Assembly (NCBI RefSeq): GCF_007830175.1
Contig: NZ_VLKH01000002.1
Location: 62,001-126,000 of the forward strand
Length of the DNA: 64,000 nt
Origin: Sedimentibacter saalensis
GTDB lineage: Bacteria; Bacillota; Clostridia; Tissierellales; Sedimentibacteraceae
Direction: 5' to 3'
Shown here: positions 36,126 to 44,815 of the stretch, one piece after another
Layout of the letters: every line of letters begins with the position of its first letter
How positions within the stretch are numbered: the stretch's first letter is position 1
Notes under the pieces: generated by a model
The model's database searches: none
What the model was told of the DNA's origin: nothing
The model's input: only the letters and a program-made list of their open reading frames with translations
Made by a program: the position numbers and the translations under genes

Positions 36126-37055
36126 TTAAGCTTTTTGCTGTTCAGCTTCAAATAAAAATTTCATATATCTGTACAACACGTAAAGCACGATTAAAACAGC
36201 TGCTGCTTCCTGGAATTTCACAATATATTTGAGCACTTCAACAGTTTGGTTTGTCTTCATTAAAAATCCGTTTGTAAGTTTCATGGATATTCCGCTTATA
36301 ACAAGAGGAAATGTAAATGCTGAGTAACTTGGGTAAAATTTCAGCTTCAGAAGATTAAAAAGTGCAGTTAATGCTCCTATGTACATTATCATTGACAAAA
36401 AGGCCAGAAATACTACCATTGCCATGTTCTTTGTTTCAAAGGAATTCATATATCCTGCTAAAAGAAGGCTCGCCGGAGCTGCAAATATTACAAGGGTTGG
36501 TTTTGCAGGTTCTGCAATTTCCTTAATTTTAAAAACTCTGTACAATACTATGGGAAGGAGTACAAGATATGTAACAAATCCAAACCAAAACGCTGCCTGA
36601 CCAACAGCCATCATTTTGTATGCAGGAGCTGTAACACTTGAAACAACAATCCCAACATACACTATGAACCAGGACGGAAATACTGTCTTGATTTTAAAGT
36701 TCAAAACATATTTTTTAGTAAACATCACAATCAATGCTGTGTGTAAAATGACTGCTGCAATCCACATAGCAAAAGCAAAAGAAGGAACAAGGGGCTTTAT
36801 GTAAGTGGACAAAAGCATTGCTGCCATTGAAAATGTCGGAAAAACACTGGCTACTACAGGATTGTCAAGGCTTTCCTTCACTCCTTTTGGAAATTTGATT
36901 ATTTTTACAATCATTAAAATAAACAATGCTGCAGAAATAATTCCAAACGTAGTTCTGTAAATTTCTCCATATGATTGAAACAGGTTGCCTGCTGCAGCCA
37001 GGCCCAGAATAAGTCCTGCTGCCGGAACAGGATAATTTTTTAATATTGCGTTCAT
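36126..37055 (-). CDS. TDT-family transporter (tellurite-resistance/dicarboxylate type)
   Basis: This 309-residue membrane protein has about ten hydrophobic segments and looks like the TDT family (TehA, Mae1, SLAC1 fold). Family members export tellurite or sulfite, or move C4-dicarboxylates or anions; the substrate here is unknown. Features include FPTFSMAAMLLSTYI and the NAILKNYPVPAAGLILG start. GGAGG before ATG 37055 sets the start, not the longer frame from 37079. Gene neighbours give no functional link. Both C- and N-terminal ends look intact. Confidence 0.75.
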   Translation of the reverse strand: MNAILKNYPVPAAGLILGLAAAGNLFQSYGEIYRTTFGIISAALFILMIVKIIKFPKGVKESLDNPVVASVFPTFSMAAMLLSTYIKPLVPSFAFAMWIAAVILHTALIVMFTKKYVLNFKIKTVFPSWFIVYVGIVVSSVTAPAYKMMAVGQAAFWFGFVTYLVLLPIVLYRVFKIKEIAEPAKPTLVIFAAPASLLLAGYMNSFETKNMAMVVFLAFLSMIMYIGALTALFNLLKLKFYPSYSAFTFPLVISGISMKLTNGFLMKTNQTVEVLKYIVKFQEAAAVLIVLYVLYRYMKFLFEAEQQKA

Positions 37056-37219
37056 TGTTACCTCCAAGTAAAATTTCAAAGTAACTAATTATAGCATACA
37101 GACTGAAAAAGTTATCATCAATTAAAATTATAGTGAGTATTAATATCATGAATTTTATTTATTGGTAATTTTACTGAGTACAAATTATAATTATATAGAT
37201 TACTAAATCGGAGGGTGAC

Positions 37220-37708
37220 ATGACTTTAATTAATACAATGGATTTTACAAAAGAAGAAGTTCTTGACAAAGTTCAGACTGATGCTGAAAATTTGTTTAAA
37301 AGCGGAACATATTTTTGCAGTGAAGCTGTGCTTCAAACTATTAACGAACTTTTAGGCATGCCTTACGGTGCTGATGTTGTTAAGCTTGCCAGCGGATTTC
37401 CAATAGGAATGGGAAAATCAGGATGTCTTTGTGGAGCTGTATCAGGCGGACAAATGGCTCTTGGCATTGTTTATGGAAGAGTTGAAGGCGATCCAATGCA
37501 GGATAAAATGTTTGACATATCCAAGAATCTTCATGATTACATAAAAGATGAATACAATTCAACTTGCTGCAGAGTTATTACAAAACAATGGCAGGGAGAC
37601 AATTTCAAAAGCCCTGAAAGAAAACAGCATTGTTTTACAATAACAGGCAAGGTTGCAAGATGGGTTGCCAACGAACTTATTGAAGACGGAAAAATACAAG
37701 TTAAATAA
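37220..37708 (+). CDS. C_GCAxxG_C_C family redox protein
   Basis: The 162-residue protein belongs to the C_GCAxxG_C_C family (putative redox-active, metal-binding). Cysteine motifs in order: YFCSEAV (about residue 33), SGCLCGAVSGGQMALG (about 70-85), STCCRVI (about 113-119) and KQHCFTIT (about 136). Such proteins are common in anaerobes and are thought to bind a metal or Fe-S cluster in electron transfer; no reaction is proven. It starts at ATG 37220 after GGAGGGTG and is a single-gene unit with its own terminator. Confidence 0.85.
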   Translation: MTLINTMDFTKEEVLDKVQTDAENLFKSGTYFCSEAVLQTINELLGMPYGADVVKLASGFPIGMGKSGCLCGAVSGGQMALGIVYGRVEGDPMQDKMFDISKNLHDYIKDEYNSTCCRVITKQWQGDNFKSPERKQHCFTITGKVARWVANELIEDGKIQVK

Positions 37709-37709
37709 T

Positions 37710-37728
37710 AGCGGCTATGCCGCTTTTT
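37710..37728 (+). terminator. Terminator after the C_GCAxxG_C_C gene
   Basis: AGCGGC-TAT-GCCGCT followed by TTTTT, 2 nt after the stop codon. Confidence 0.85.
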
Positions 37729-37750
37729 ATAAATGTTAATTAAAAATTTA

Positions 37751-37786
37751 CAACAAAAAACCGGATATGAATCCGGTTTTTTGTTG
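37751..37786. terminator. Terminator after the SDR gene (bidirectional)
   Basis: CAACAAAAAACCGGAT (37751-37766) and its exact complement (37771-37786) form a 16-bp stem with an ATGA loop and T-runs on both strands. Confidence 0.9.
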
Positions 37787-37796
37787 TAAATTTATA

Positions 37797-38666
37797 CTAT
37801 CCATTAACTATGTGGCCGCCGTTTATGTGTATTGTCTGACCGGTAATGTATGATGCGCTGTCAGAAGCAAGAAACACATATGCTTCTCCAAGTTCCACAG
37901 GCTGCCCCGGTCTTTTTAGAGGAGTGTCTGCTCCAAAGGAATCCACTTTTGCTTTATCAAATGTAGATACAATAAGTGGTGTCCAGATTGGTCCCGGAGC
38001 CACCTGATTTACCCTGATTTTTCTTCCTGCAAGGTTTGCGGATAGGCTTCTTGTAAAAGATGTCACTGCACCCTTTGTAGATGAATAATCAATTAGACTT
38101 GCATTTCCCTTGTATGCTGTTACAGAGCTTGTGTTTATTATGGTACATCCTTCTTTAAGGTATTTGAGGGCAGATCTAGTCATATAAAACATGGAAAAGA
38201 TGTTTGTTCTAAATGTATCATCAAGCTGCTCATCTGTTATGTCTTCAATATTTTCCTGAGGATGCTGCTCTGCTGCGTTGTTTATTAATATATCAAGTCC
38301 TCCGAAGTGATTAATTGTTCTTTCAACAACATCATTGCAAAATGAAGAGTCTTTTATATTACCTTTTATAAGGAGCACATTGCCACCATATTCTTCAGCT
38401 GATGCCTTTGTAATATTTGCATCATTATCTGCAATATTGTAGACTATGGACACATTGCAGCCTTCCTTGGCAAATGCTACGGCAACTGCTCTTCCGATTC
38501 CGCTGTCACCGCCTGTAATTATGGCTGTCTTACCTTTTAACCTTTCAAAGCCTTTAATATTAGTGTCGTCATAGATAGGCTCCGGGTCCATAAGGCTTTC
38601 CCTGCCGGGCTGAGTCTGAGTCTGTCCCTTTATGTCATCTGGTGTATACATTTCATTGTCTTTCAT
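37797..38666 (-). CDS. Short-chain dehydrogenase/reductase (YhdF/YhxC-like)
   Basis: The 289-residue SDR carries an N-terminal extension of about 45 residues (QTQTQPGRESLMDPEPIYDD), typical of the general-stress SDR group. The Rossmann dinucleotide site is TGGDSGIGRAVA (about 51-62), NNAAEQ follows strand 4, the catalytic Ser is in NTSSVTAY and Tyr/Lys in YSSTKGA. It reduces or oxidises an unidentified carbonyl or alcohol with NAD(P). It starts after AAGGAGG, 9 nt beyond the activase stop, so it is probably the last gene of that operon. Confidence 0.88.
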   Translation of the reverse strand: MKDNEMYTPDDIKGQTQTQPGRESLMDPEPIYDDTNIKGFERLKGKTAIITGGDSGIGRAVAVAFAKEGCNVSIVYNIADNDANITKASAEEYGGNVLLIKGNIKDSSFCNDVVERTINHFGGLDILINNAAEQHPQENIEDITDEQLDDTFRTNIFSMFYMTRSALKYLKEGCTIINTSSVTAYKGNASLIDYSSTKGAVTSFTRSLSANLAGRKIRVNQVAPGPIWTPLIVSTFDKAKVDSFGADTPLKRPGQPVELGEAYVFLASDSASYITGQTIHINGGHIVNG

Positions 38667-38675
38667 GTTTCCTCC

Positions 38676-39653
38676 TTATGCCAGCAAATCAATTTTAGCT
38701 TCAGCTAATTTGCTTCCCCACTTGCCGCAGCGGTCTCCGAAATATCCTATGACTTTATTTTCTTCACAGATTTTTACAACCTCACATTTATTTGAACAAC
38801 CTTCGCAATCAAAGCTTCTTGAAAAAATGTCTCTATGAGCAATATCAAACCCCCTGAAATTTGTGAATCCATTTTTTCTAACAGCAGATTTGGCAATTAT
38901 TGCAGCACCTATGGCTCCCATCATGTTGAAATGTTCAGGAACAATCACTTCTGTTCCAAGGGCGTTTTCAAAAGCTTTTTTCATTCCGATGTTTGCTGCT
39001 ACGCCACCTTGAAATAAAATTTTTGCTTTGATTTGTTTTCCTTTTGCAATGTTGTTAAGATAATTTCTTACCAAAGCATCACAAAGGCCGCGTATTATTT
39101 CAGCCTGATTGTATCCAAGCTGCTGCTTGTGAATCATGTCCGATTCTGCAAATACGGCACATCTGCCTGCAATTCTGACGGAAGATGTTGCCTTAAGTGC
39201 GTAATTTCCAAATTCCTCAATGGGAATGTCAAGCCTTTCAGCCTGTCTGTCAAGAAATGATCCGGTTCCTGCGGCACAAACTGTATTCATGGCAAAATCT
39301 GAAACAATTCCGTCATTAAGAAGAATTATTTTGGAATCCTGTCCTCCAATTTCAATAATTGTTCTCACATCTTGGTCTATTTCAAGGGCAGCAGTAGCAT
39401 GAGCAGTTATTTCATTTTTAGCTGCATCAGCTCCGATTATGGCAGAGGCAATCATCCTTCCGCTTCCTGTTGTACCTGCACCTGTTATTTCATGCTTTTC
39501 ATATTTGCCATTCAATATTCTGAATCCTTCCTGTATGGCATTTATGGGATTTCCCTTTGTCCTCAGGTATATTTTTTCTAAAACTTGCGAATTTTCATCA
39601 AGCAGCACAATGTCAGTGCTAACTGACCCTACATCAACACCCAGATAATACAT
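38676..39653 (-). CDS. Acyl-CoA dehydratase activase (BcrA/BadF/HgdC-type ATPase)
   Basis: This 325-residue ASKHA-fold ATPase resembles HgdC, the activator that uses ATP and a [4Fe-4S] cluster at the dimer interface to push one low-potential electron into a dehydratase. Motifs: GVDVGSVSTDIV (phosphate 1), GAGTTGSGR, EIGGQDSKII, CAAGTGSFLDRQ and GRCAVFAESDM; the Cys in the last two are the expected cluster ligands. Unlike minimal HgdC it has a C-terminal Cys-rich tail (CEGCSNKCEVVKIC). The start at 39653 lies inside the upstream gene (20-nt overlap), with the ribosome site in that gene's Arg-Arg codons. Its partners are the next two genes upstream. Confidence 0.88.
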   Translation of the reverse strand: MYYLGVDVGSVSTDIVLLDENSQVLEKIYLRTKGNPINAIQEGFRILNGKYEKHEITGAGTTGSGRMIASAIIGADAAKNEITAHATAALEIDQDVRTIIEIGGQDSKIILLNDGIVSDFAMNTVCAAGTGSFLDRQAERLDIPIEEFGNYALKATSSVRIAGRCAVFAESDMIHKQQLGYNQAEIIRGLCDALVRNYLNNIAKGKQIKAKILFQGGVAANIGMKKAFENALGTEVIVPEHFNMMGAIGAAIIAKSAVRKNGFTNFRGFDIAHRDIFSRSFDCEGCSNKCEVVKICEENKVIGYFGDRCGKWGSKLAEAKIDLLA

Positions 39654-40731
39654 TGCTTCTCCTCCTTTCAAGCAAATCAATAAAAGCCTCTATTCTGGTT
39701 ATGTATCCTGCTTCCCCCGTCATGTCATCAACAACCAAAGACATAATCGGAAAATTCATGTCATTAGAAATTGTGGGAAGTATGGATTTAGAAACAATTT
39801 CAGGCATGCAGCCCATGGGGAAAATCTGAATAGCACCGTCAAAACCTTCTAAGGATGAGGCAACTGCTTCACCTACACATTCAACAGCATGGCCTCCTAT
39901 ACAAAGAGACAGGTACTTTTTTGCATTTTTTTTAATGGTCAATGAATTAAGCTTAAATGGGCTCAATGCCATGTTTTTAACCCACCAGCTTGGTGTCAGC
40001 CCTCTTTTTGAGGAAACTCCGTAATCCATGAGTTTATCTTCTATGAAAAAGTTTGAATATGGTTCGATTACAGTGTAAATTTCTCCGATTATTGCAATTT
40101 TTAAGGGATTTTTGTTTATGTCAACAGATAGGTGATGGATTTTTTCCTTGTAGTCTTTTAATAGCTTAAGCATTTCAGAAGGATTAGTACATTTCATTGC
40201 TTCATCTTTGCAGATTTTCAGCAATTGCTTACATTCACCCTTGTTTCTTTCATAGCCAGCATACATATGAGCAAGTCCTTCAATTTCATCAATTAATCTT
40301 GTTGCTTTTAAAGCATCAGAAAGTGCAATTATCTTTTGATAAGTTTTTTTACTGCTGTTTGATGAAATCATCCTTATTCTTCTGTAAAGTTCCTTTAAGC
40401 CAATGTCTCTTGGAAAATCAAGAACAACAAAGTCCAGATTGTGTCCTAGACTTTTCAATAAATTCATCTGCAGTTCGCAGTATTCTCCAAATCTGCAAGG
40501 TCCGCAGCTCCCAGGAAGTATCACTGTGTCAGCTCCATTTTCAATGGCCTGTATGTAGTTTCCAATCATTATTTTGAATGGAAGGCATATTTCTTCGGGA
40601 GAATAAAGTGACCCTATATCAAGAGCAGTCTTGTTGCTGCTTGGAGGAACAGCATAATCAATGCCAAGACCGTCAAAAAGAGTTTTTACACCTATGTACA
40701 CATTACCCATGTGTGGGAATGTTGCTTTCAT
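39634..40731 (-). CDS. 2-hydroxyacyl-CoA dehydratase-like Fe-S protein, component 2
   Basis: The 365-residue protein is related to the HgdB-like 2-hydroxyacyl-CoA dehydratase and activase-associated families. Conserved Cys regions are PEEICLPFK, PGSCGPCRFGEYCELQ and FPMGCMPEI; these may bind an Fe-S cluster. It ends with GEAGYITRIEAFIDLLERRR, closely matching the end of its upstream neighbour (GEAGLNTRIEAFADMLERR), so the two are paralogous halves. The start at ATG 40731 overlaps the upstream gene by 29 nt. With the activase it should form an ATP-dependent reductase; the substrate is unknown and no CoA-binding role is shown. Confidence 0.8.
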   Translation of the reverse strand: MKATFPHMGNVYIGVKTLFDGLGIDYAVPPSSNKTALDIGSLYSPEEICLPFKIMIGNYIQAIENGADTVILPGSCGPCRFGEYCELQMNLLKSLGHNLDFVVLDFPRDIGLKELYRRIRMISSNSSKKTYQKIIALSDALKATRLIDEIEGLAHMYAGYERNKGECKQLLKICKDEAMKCTNPSEMLKLLKDYKEKIHHLSVDINKNPLKIAIIGEIYTVIEPYSNFFIEDKLMDYGVSSKRGLTPSWWVKNMALSPFKLNSLTIKKNAKKYLSLCIGGHAVECVGEAVASSLEGFDGAIQIFPMGCMPEIVSKSILPTISNDMNFPIMSLVVDDMTGEAGYITRIEAFIDLLERRRSNVLSGC

Positions 40732-41623
40732 TGTGGACCCTCCTTTCAAGCATGTCGGCAAATGCTTCAATTCTTGTGTTTAGTCCTGCCTCTCCTGTAT
40801 GCTCATCAATCTTCAGGGTCAAAAATGGAAAGCTCCCTGAGATGTTTTTTATTAGTTCGATTATAACTGAATCGGTCCCGCAGTTGAATGACGAAACATA
40901 AATGATCCCTTCAACATTTTTCTCCTTAAGCACGTTTGCAGCAAAGCCGTAATTTTCTTTTAAATATGTCCAGAAAGGCTTCTTGAATAATTGCTCTATT
41001 TCCAGGTCGATTGATAATGACTGAGTAAACTCCATTGTTTCAACACCTATTCCTAAATTGTTTAGTTTATTTACAAGATTCATGTTAACATAGCTGTCAT
41101 AGATGTTGTAAGGGTGGCCTATAAGTGCCACATTTATATCATAACCTTCATCCTTTATACCGCTTGTACTTTGTAAATGCTTATCATATGCTTTTATAAA
41201 CGCATTTTTAACAATAAAAGAGTTGGGTGTAATTTTTTTTCCTGCTGCCTTGGCCCAATTGTAAAGACTTTTTTTTGAAAAAGCATAAATAGGATCTGTA
41301 ATGGACGGCGGCATGTTGTCAATGCTGTTTAGGACCATTTCAGGAAGTCCGCAAAACTTTGGACAAATATATTCATTTTTGTATAGCTGCATAATTCTTG
41401 GGAGCACAATAATATCACATTTTTCTTTTAGTTTTGATACATGGCCGTGAAATATCTTCACAGGTAGACACGCCTCATCAACGCAGTATTTTACACCTTC
41501 ATCCAAAATTTCTTTGTTTGTTTCTTCTGATGTAACAACTTCAGCACCCAGTTCACTGAAGAACACAGTTAAGAAATCATTGTACTTACAGTACAACAAT
41601 CCCTTTGGAATTCCAACCTTCAT
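40703..41623 (-). CDS. DUF2229/acyl-CoA dehydratase activase-related protein, component 1
   Basis: The 306-residue protein begins MKVGIPKGLLYCKYN, diagnostic of the DUF2229 (activase-related) family that in many anaerobes is fused to BcrA-type ATPases in proteins of about 1400 residues. Here the pieces are separate genes. Cys regions: DEACLPVKIFHGH, YICPKFCGLPE and SSFNCGTDS. ATG 41623 follows GGAGG. It is the first gene of the three-gene overlap string (plus SDR). Function in the fused homologues is unproven; an Fe-S-linked reductase partner of the ATPase is the best inference. Confidence 0.8.
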   Translation of the reverse strand: MKVGIPKGLLYCKYNDFLTVFFSELGAEVVTSEETNKEILDEGVKYCVDEACLPVKIFHGHVSKLKEKCDIIVLPRIMQLYKNEYICPKFCGLPEMVLNSIDNMPPSITDPIYAFSKKSLYNWAKAAGKKITPNSFIVKNAFIKAYDKHLQSTSGIKDEGYDINVALIGHPYNIYDSYVNMNLVNKLNNLGIGVETMEFTQSLSIDLEIEQLFKKPFWTYLKENYGFAANVLKEKNVEGIIYVSSFNCGTDSVIIELIKNISGSFPFLTLKIDEHTGEAGLNTRIEAFADMLERRVHNESNIPTHG

Positions 41624-41754
41624 AATACCTCCACAATAAAATAATATCACAAATTACAGTATTTCCTATAATCTGTGATATTATTCCTGTTGTGTAATTT
41701 AATTTGTTTATACCATATATTAAGAATATTTGGTATACATATCAATAATTATGT

Positions 41755-42453
41755 CTACTGGTTATCTTTATTAAGCGTAATTATCATATAATCCTGCATC
41801 AAAAGATCTATAAAAAGCATCTTTTTTCTTAAAAGTTCACCCTTCCCAAGAAGAAATTTAATTGTTTCTGCAACTTCTGCAGAAGCAATCATTGCCGGTG
41901 TAAATGATGGGTTGCCTAATTTTTTTTCTACTCCGGTCCCCTGCTTATCTGTATAAATTAAATCAAGAGTATCATCTCCGGGAGCTATGAAGCAAACCTG
42001 GCCGTACCATCCTCCTATGGAGCCGTGAACCAAGGGAAGATTTAAATCTTTACATATTTTTTGCAGAACAAAACGTGTTGTTATATTGTCAACAGCATCT
42101 ACAACAATATCAACGCCGAAAAGCAATTGAGATGCAGAGGATTCATCAAAATAAGCTGAATAACATTTTAAATTTACATTTGAGTTAACCTTGGCAAGCC
42201 TTTCCTTTGCTGCTTCAGCTTTTAGCTGTCCTATGCTAACTTCTGTTGCAAAAAGCTGCCTGTTTAAGTTGCTTTCATCAACTTTATCGGCATCAATCAA
42301 GACTAAAGTTCCTATTCCCAAACGAGCAAGCTGCTCAGATATGTGACCTCCCAAACCTCCCAGACCTATAACTGCAACAGTGTAATCGGCAAGTTTTCTT
42401 TGTTCATCTTCGCTTATGAGTTCCTTGTTTCTTGAATATCTTGCTTCTCCCAT
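41755..42453 (-). CDS. ThiF/HesA/MoeB-family adenylyltransferase
   Basis: This 232-residue E1-like enzyme binds ATP and adenylates the C-terminus of a ubiquitin-like sulfur carrier. Visible: GLGGLGGHISEQLARLGIG (nucleotide-binding glycines), IDADKVDESNLNRQ (the D-x-V-x-x-S-N-L-N-R-Q signature) and VVDAVDNITTRF. The CxxC zinc pairs and catalytic Cys of long MoeB/ThiF forms are not obvious, so it fits the HesA/ThiF short group. It starts after AGGAGG and lies 12 nt downstream of the carbonic anhydrase gene. No ThiS/MoaD carrier gene is nearby. Confidence 0.85.
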   Translation of the reverse strand: MGEARYSRNKELISEDEQRKLADYTVAVIGLGGLGGHISEQLARLGIGTLVLIDADKVDESNLNRQLFATEVSIGQLKAEAAKERLAKVNSNVNLKCYSAYFDESSASQLLFGVDIVVDAVDNITTRFVLQKICKDLNLPLVHGSIGGWYGQVCFIAPGDDTLDLIYTDKQGTGVEKKLGNPSFTPAMIASAEVAETIKFLLGKGELLRKKMLFIDLLMQDYMIITLNKDNQ

Positions 42454-42465
42454 TTCATCCTCCTG

Positions 42466-43098
42466 TTAGTTTCTGCCATTAGCCAGCAAAAATTCCTGGC
42501 TTTCTTTGTTGTATATGAATATTTCTCCTGTTTCTATTATGTAATGCCATCCGCTTAGTTTCAACGAGCCGGCACATACTTTTTCCTTAATATAAGGATA
42601 GGTTAAAAGATGTTTCAGCTGTTCCACCACATTTCCCTGTTCCATCATCCATTCTCTTATTTCAGGATATTCTTCTCCAACTTCATTCATGACTTTATCC
42701 CTGATTGAATAACTTAATTCAAGCCACTTTTTAGTGTGGGGAAGATTATCCAGAGAGTCTATGGGCTTAAGACAAGCTGCACAGCCTCCGCAGTTTGAAT
42801 GTCCGCAAACAATTATGTTTTCAACTCCAAGATGAAGAACAGCATATTCAATGGCCGAGGTTGTGGCAACATATTCTGCAGTCTTCCTATATGGAGGAAC
42901 AATGTTAGCTATGTTTCTTATTATGAATAATTCTCCAGGCAATGTCTTTGTTATCATGTTTGGATCAATTCGGGAATCAGAACATGATATGAACAGTGTA
43001 TGCGGATTTTGACCTTCTTTAAGCCCCATAAACAGCTCCTTGTGATTTTCAAAATCTCCCTGTCTGAACTTTACAATACCTTCTAAAAGTTTTTTCAT
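42466..43098 (-). CDS. Beta-class carbonic anhydrase
   Basis: The 210-residue zinc enzyme interconverts CO2 and bicarbonate. Zinc ligands and catalytic dyad are Cys39, Asp41 and Arg43 (SCSDSR) and His100 and Cys103 (GHSNCGGC). The upstream ATG at 43110 has no ribosome site and itself starts the string ATGGAGGACTCG, in which GGAGG serves ATG 43098; I use 43098. It heads a two-gene unit with the ThiF-like gene. Confidence 0.93.
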   Translation of the reverse strand: MKKLLEGIVKFRQGDFENHKELFMGLKEGQNPHTLFISCSDSRIDPNMITKTLPGELFIIRNIANIVPPYRKTAEYVATTSAIEYAVLHLGVENIIVCGHSNCGGCAACLKPIDSLDNLPHTKKWLELSYSIRDKVMNEVGEEYPEIREWMMEQGNVVEQLKHLLTYPYIKEKVCAGSLKLSGWHYIIETGEIFIYNKESQEFLLANGRN

Positions 43099-43111
43099 CG
43101 AGTCCTCCATA

Positions 43112-43142
43112 TAAACAAAACAGGATACCTTGGTATCCTGTT
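43112..43142 (-). terminator. Terminator after nhaC
   Basis: AACAGGATACC (43119-43129) and GGTATCCTGTT (43132-43142) form a perfect 11-bp stem with a 2-nt loop, followed on the minus strand by TTGTTTAT. Confidence 0.85.
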
Positions 43143-43188
43143 AATAAAATTATATCATTTACATTTATTATTGTAAACTTATTTGATT

Positions 43189-44616
43189 TTATTCTTGTTC
43201 TTGGTTTACAGAGCCGATTATTGTAGTTGGATCATCTTCTATTTTGTAGATGAACAATTTCAGGAAACCGAACAAAACAACTATAAGTGGCATCATGTAA
43301 TTGAATATGGCATATTTACCGTATTCCCATGCAGTTACACCTAATACTCCATACAGAAATGCTCCGCAAGTGTTCCATGGAATAAGAGATGATGTAACAG
43401 TACCTGCACCTTCCAAAGTGCTTGAAAGCTGTTTTGGATGAAGTCCTCTTTCCTTGTACGCGCTGTGATACATTCTTCCCGGAAGAACAACTGAAATATA
43501 TTGTTCAGGCATTGTAGCATTGCATGCGATACAAGTAAGTACAGTGGTAGCTATAAGGCCGCCTGTTGATTTTATTCCCTTTAAAATAGTGTTTACTATT
43601 ACTTCAAGCTGTTTTGTTTTTTCCATTACTCCGCCAAACATCATGGCAATGATTGTAAGAGAAATAGAATACATCATGTTGCTCAGTCCGCCTGCAGAAA
43701 GAAGTTCATCTATTACAGCTATTCCTGTTTCTGATGTGAAGCCGTCATATGCTGCAGACAACAAAGCTCCTAAATCAGCTCCCTGGAATATAAAACCTTC
43801 TATTGCACCTATTAATATACCAATGGTAATACCAGGTATTGCCGGCATTTTAAATGCCATGGCAAGTATTACGGCTAAAGGAGGTAAAAGTAGCAACGGA
43901 GAAATATTGAAGTTTGCTGCCAGACCTTCTCTTATTGATAATATTGCGCTTACATCTGAGCCTGTGTTGGCATATTGAAATCCCATAACAAGGAAAGAAA
44001 CAAAAGCTATTAAATATGCAACCAATGTTGTAGGCAGCATGGCCTTTACGTGAGTAAATACATCAGTACCTGAAACTGCAGGAGCAAGGTTTGTTGTATC
44101 AGACAAAGGTGACATCTTATCACCGAAGTATGCTCCGGAAATTATTGCGCCGGCTGCCACAGGAGCAGGAATTCCCAGACCCTTTGAGATACCCATGAGA
44201 GCTATACCGATTGTACCTGCAGTTCCCCAGCTTGTTCCTGTTGCCAATGATGTAATTGAGCAAATAATCAATGTTGCAGCGAGAAATATACTTGGCTTTA
44301 ATATAGCCAAGCCATAGTAAATCATGCTTGGTACAACTCCTGATACCAGCCAAACACCAATGAGAACACCAATGATGGCAAGTATGATTACAGCCTGAAG
44401 GGCCTGATAAATTCCATCAAACATGGATTTTTCGATGTCATTCCACTTATACCCTATTTTCATAGCTATTAGTACTGCAAATAATGTTCCGATAAGCATC
44501 GGTATGTGTGGATTAGCTTCATATTTGGCAATACCAATTGCCATTACTAATATAAGAAATCCAAAAGATAGCATTGCTTCCCATAAATAGGGTTTTCTTA
44601 CTGTTGTGTCTTTCAT
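43189..44616 (-). CDS. nhaC: NhaC-family Na+/H+ antiporter
   Basis: This 475-residue membrane protein has about 11-12 hydrophobic segments. NhaC hallmarks are GTSWGTAGTIGIALMGI, GAIISGAYFGDKMSPLSDTTNLAPA and the C-terminal SLIPWNTCGAF. The family exchanges Na+ for H+; some members exchange malate for lactate or move amino acids, so the solute here is open. The start follows GGAGG. The upstream region carries a sigma-54 promoter, and a sigma-54 activator with its kinase is encoded directly upstream. The kinase's solute-binding-protein sensor suggests induction by a small amino-acid-like solute. Confidence 0.9.
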   Translation of the reverse strand: MKDTTVRKPYLWEAMLSFGFLILVMAIGIAKYEANPHIPMLIGTLFAVLIAMKIGYKWNDIEKSMFDGIYQALQAVIILAIIGVLIGVWLVSGVVPSMIYYGLAILKPSIFLAATLIICSITSLATGTSWGTAGTIGIALMGISKGLGIPAPVAAGAIISGAYFGDKMSPLSDTTNLAPAVSGTDVFTHVKAMLPTTLVAYLIAFVSFLVMGFQYANTGSDVSAILSIREGLAANFNISPLLLLPPLAVILAMAFKMPAIPGITIGILIGAIEGFIFQGADLGALLSAAYDGFTSETGIAVIDELLSAGGLSNMMYSISLTIIAMMFGGVMEKTKQLEVIVNTILKGIKSTGGLIATTVLTCIACNATMPEQYISVVLPGRMYHSAYKERGLHPKQLSSTLEGAGTVTSSLIPWNTCGAFLYGVLGVTAWEYGKYAIFNYMMPLIVVLFGFLKLFIYKIEDDPTTIIGSVNQEQE

Positions 44617-44650
44617 TATTAAACCTCCGTTGATTTATGTTTGCTTTATA

Positions 44651-44671
44651 TAAAGCAATAATCGTACCAAT
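44651..44671 (-). promoter_or_regulatory. Sigma-54 (-24/-12) promoter of nhaC
   Basis: On the minus strand TTGGTACG-ATTA-TTGCTTT matches the sigma-54 consensus TTGGCACG-N4-TTGCT with one substitution. The invariant GG (44668-44667) and GC (44656-44655) are 10 nt apart, as required. It is about 35-50 nt upstream of the nhaC start codon. An 18-base palindrome (TTGCTTTATATAAAGCAA, 44641-44658) overlaps the -12 element and start region. Confidence 0.8.
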
Positions 44672-44732
44672 ATGAAAATATTTTCCTGACAAACATATTT
44701 TACTTTTAAATTTCAATAATTATTTTTAATAA

Positions 44733-44771
44733 AAAAAGACTGATAAAAATGTGTCATTTATCAGTCTTTTT
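44733..44771. terminator. Terminator of the two-component operon
   Basis: AAAAAGACTGATAAA and TTTATCAGTCTTTTT form a perfect 15-bp stem with a 9-nt loop and T-runs on both strands. It isolates nhaC from the regulator genes, so nhaC depends on its own promoter. Confidence 0.92.
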
Positions 44772-44815
44772 AAGTTGAGCAATTAATTTCCCAGCGTGTG
44801 CAATTTATTTCCACA

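Noticed and set aside
43520..43978. 152-codon frame opposite nhaC
   Set aside because: Hydrophobic shadow of a membrane protein gene on the other strand; no ribosome site.
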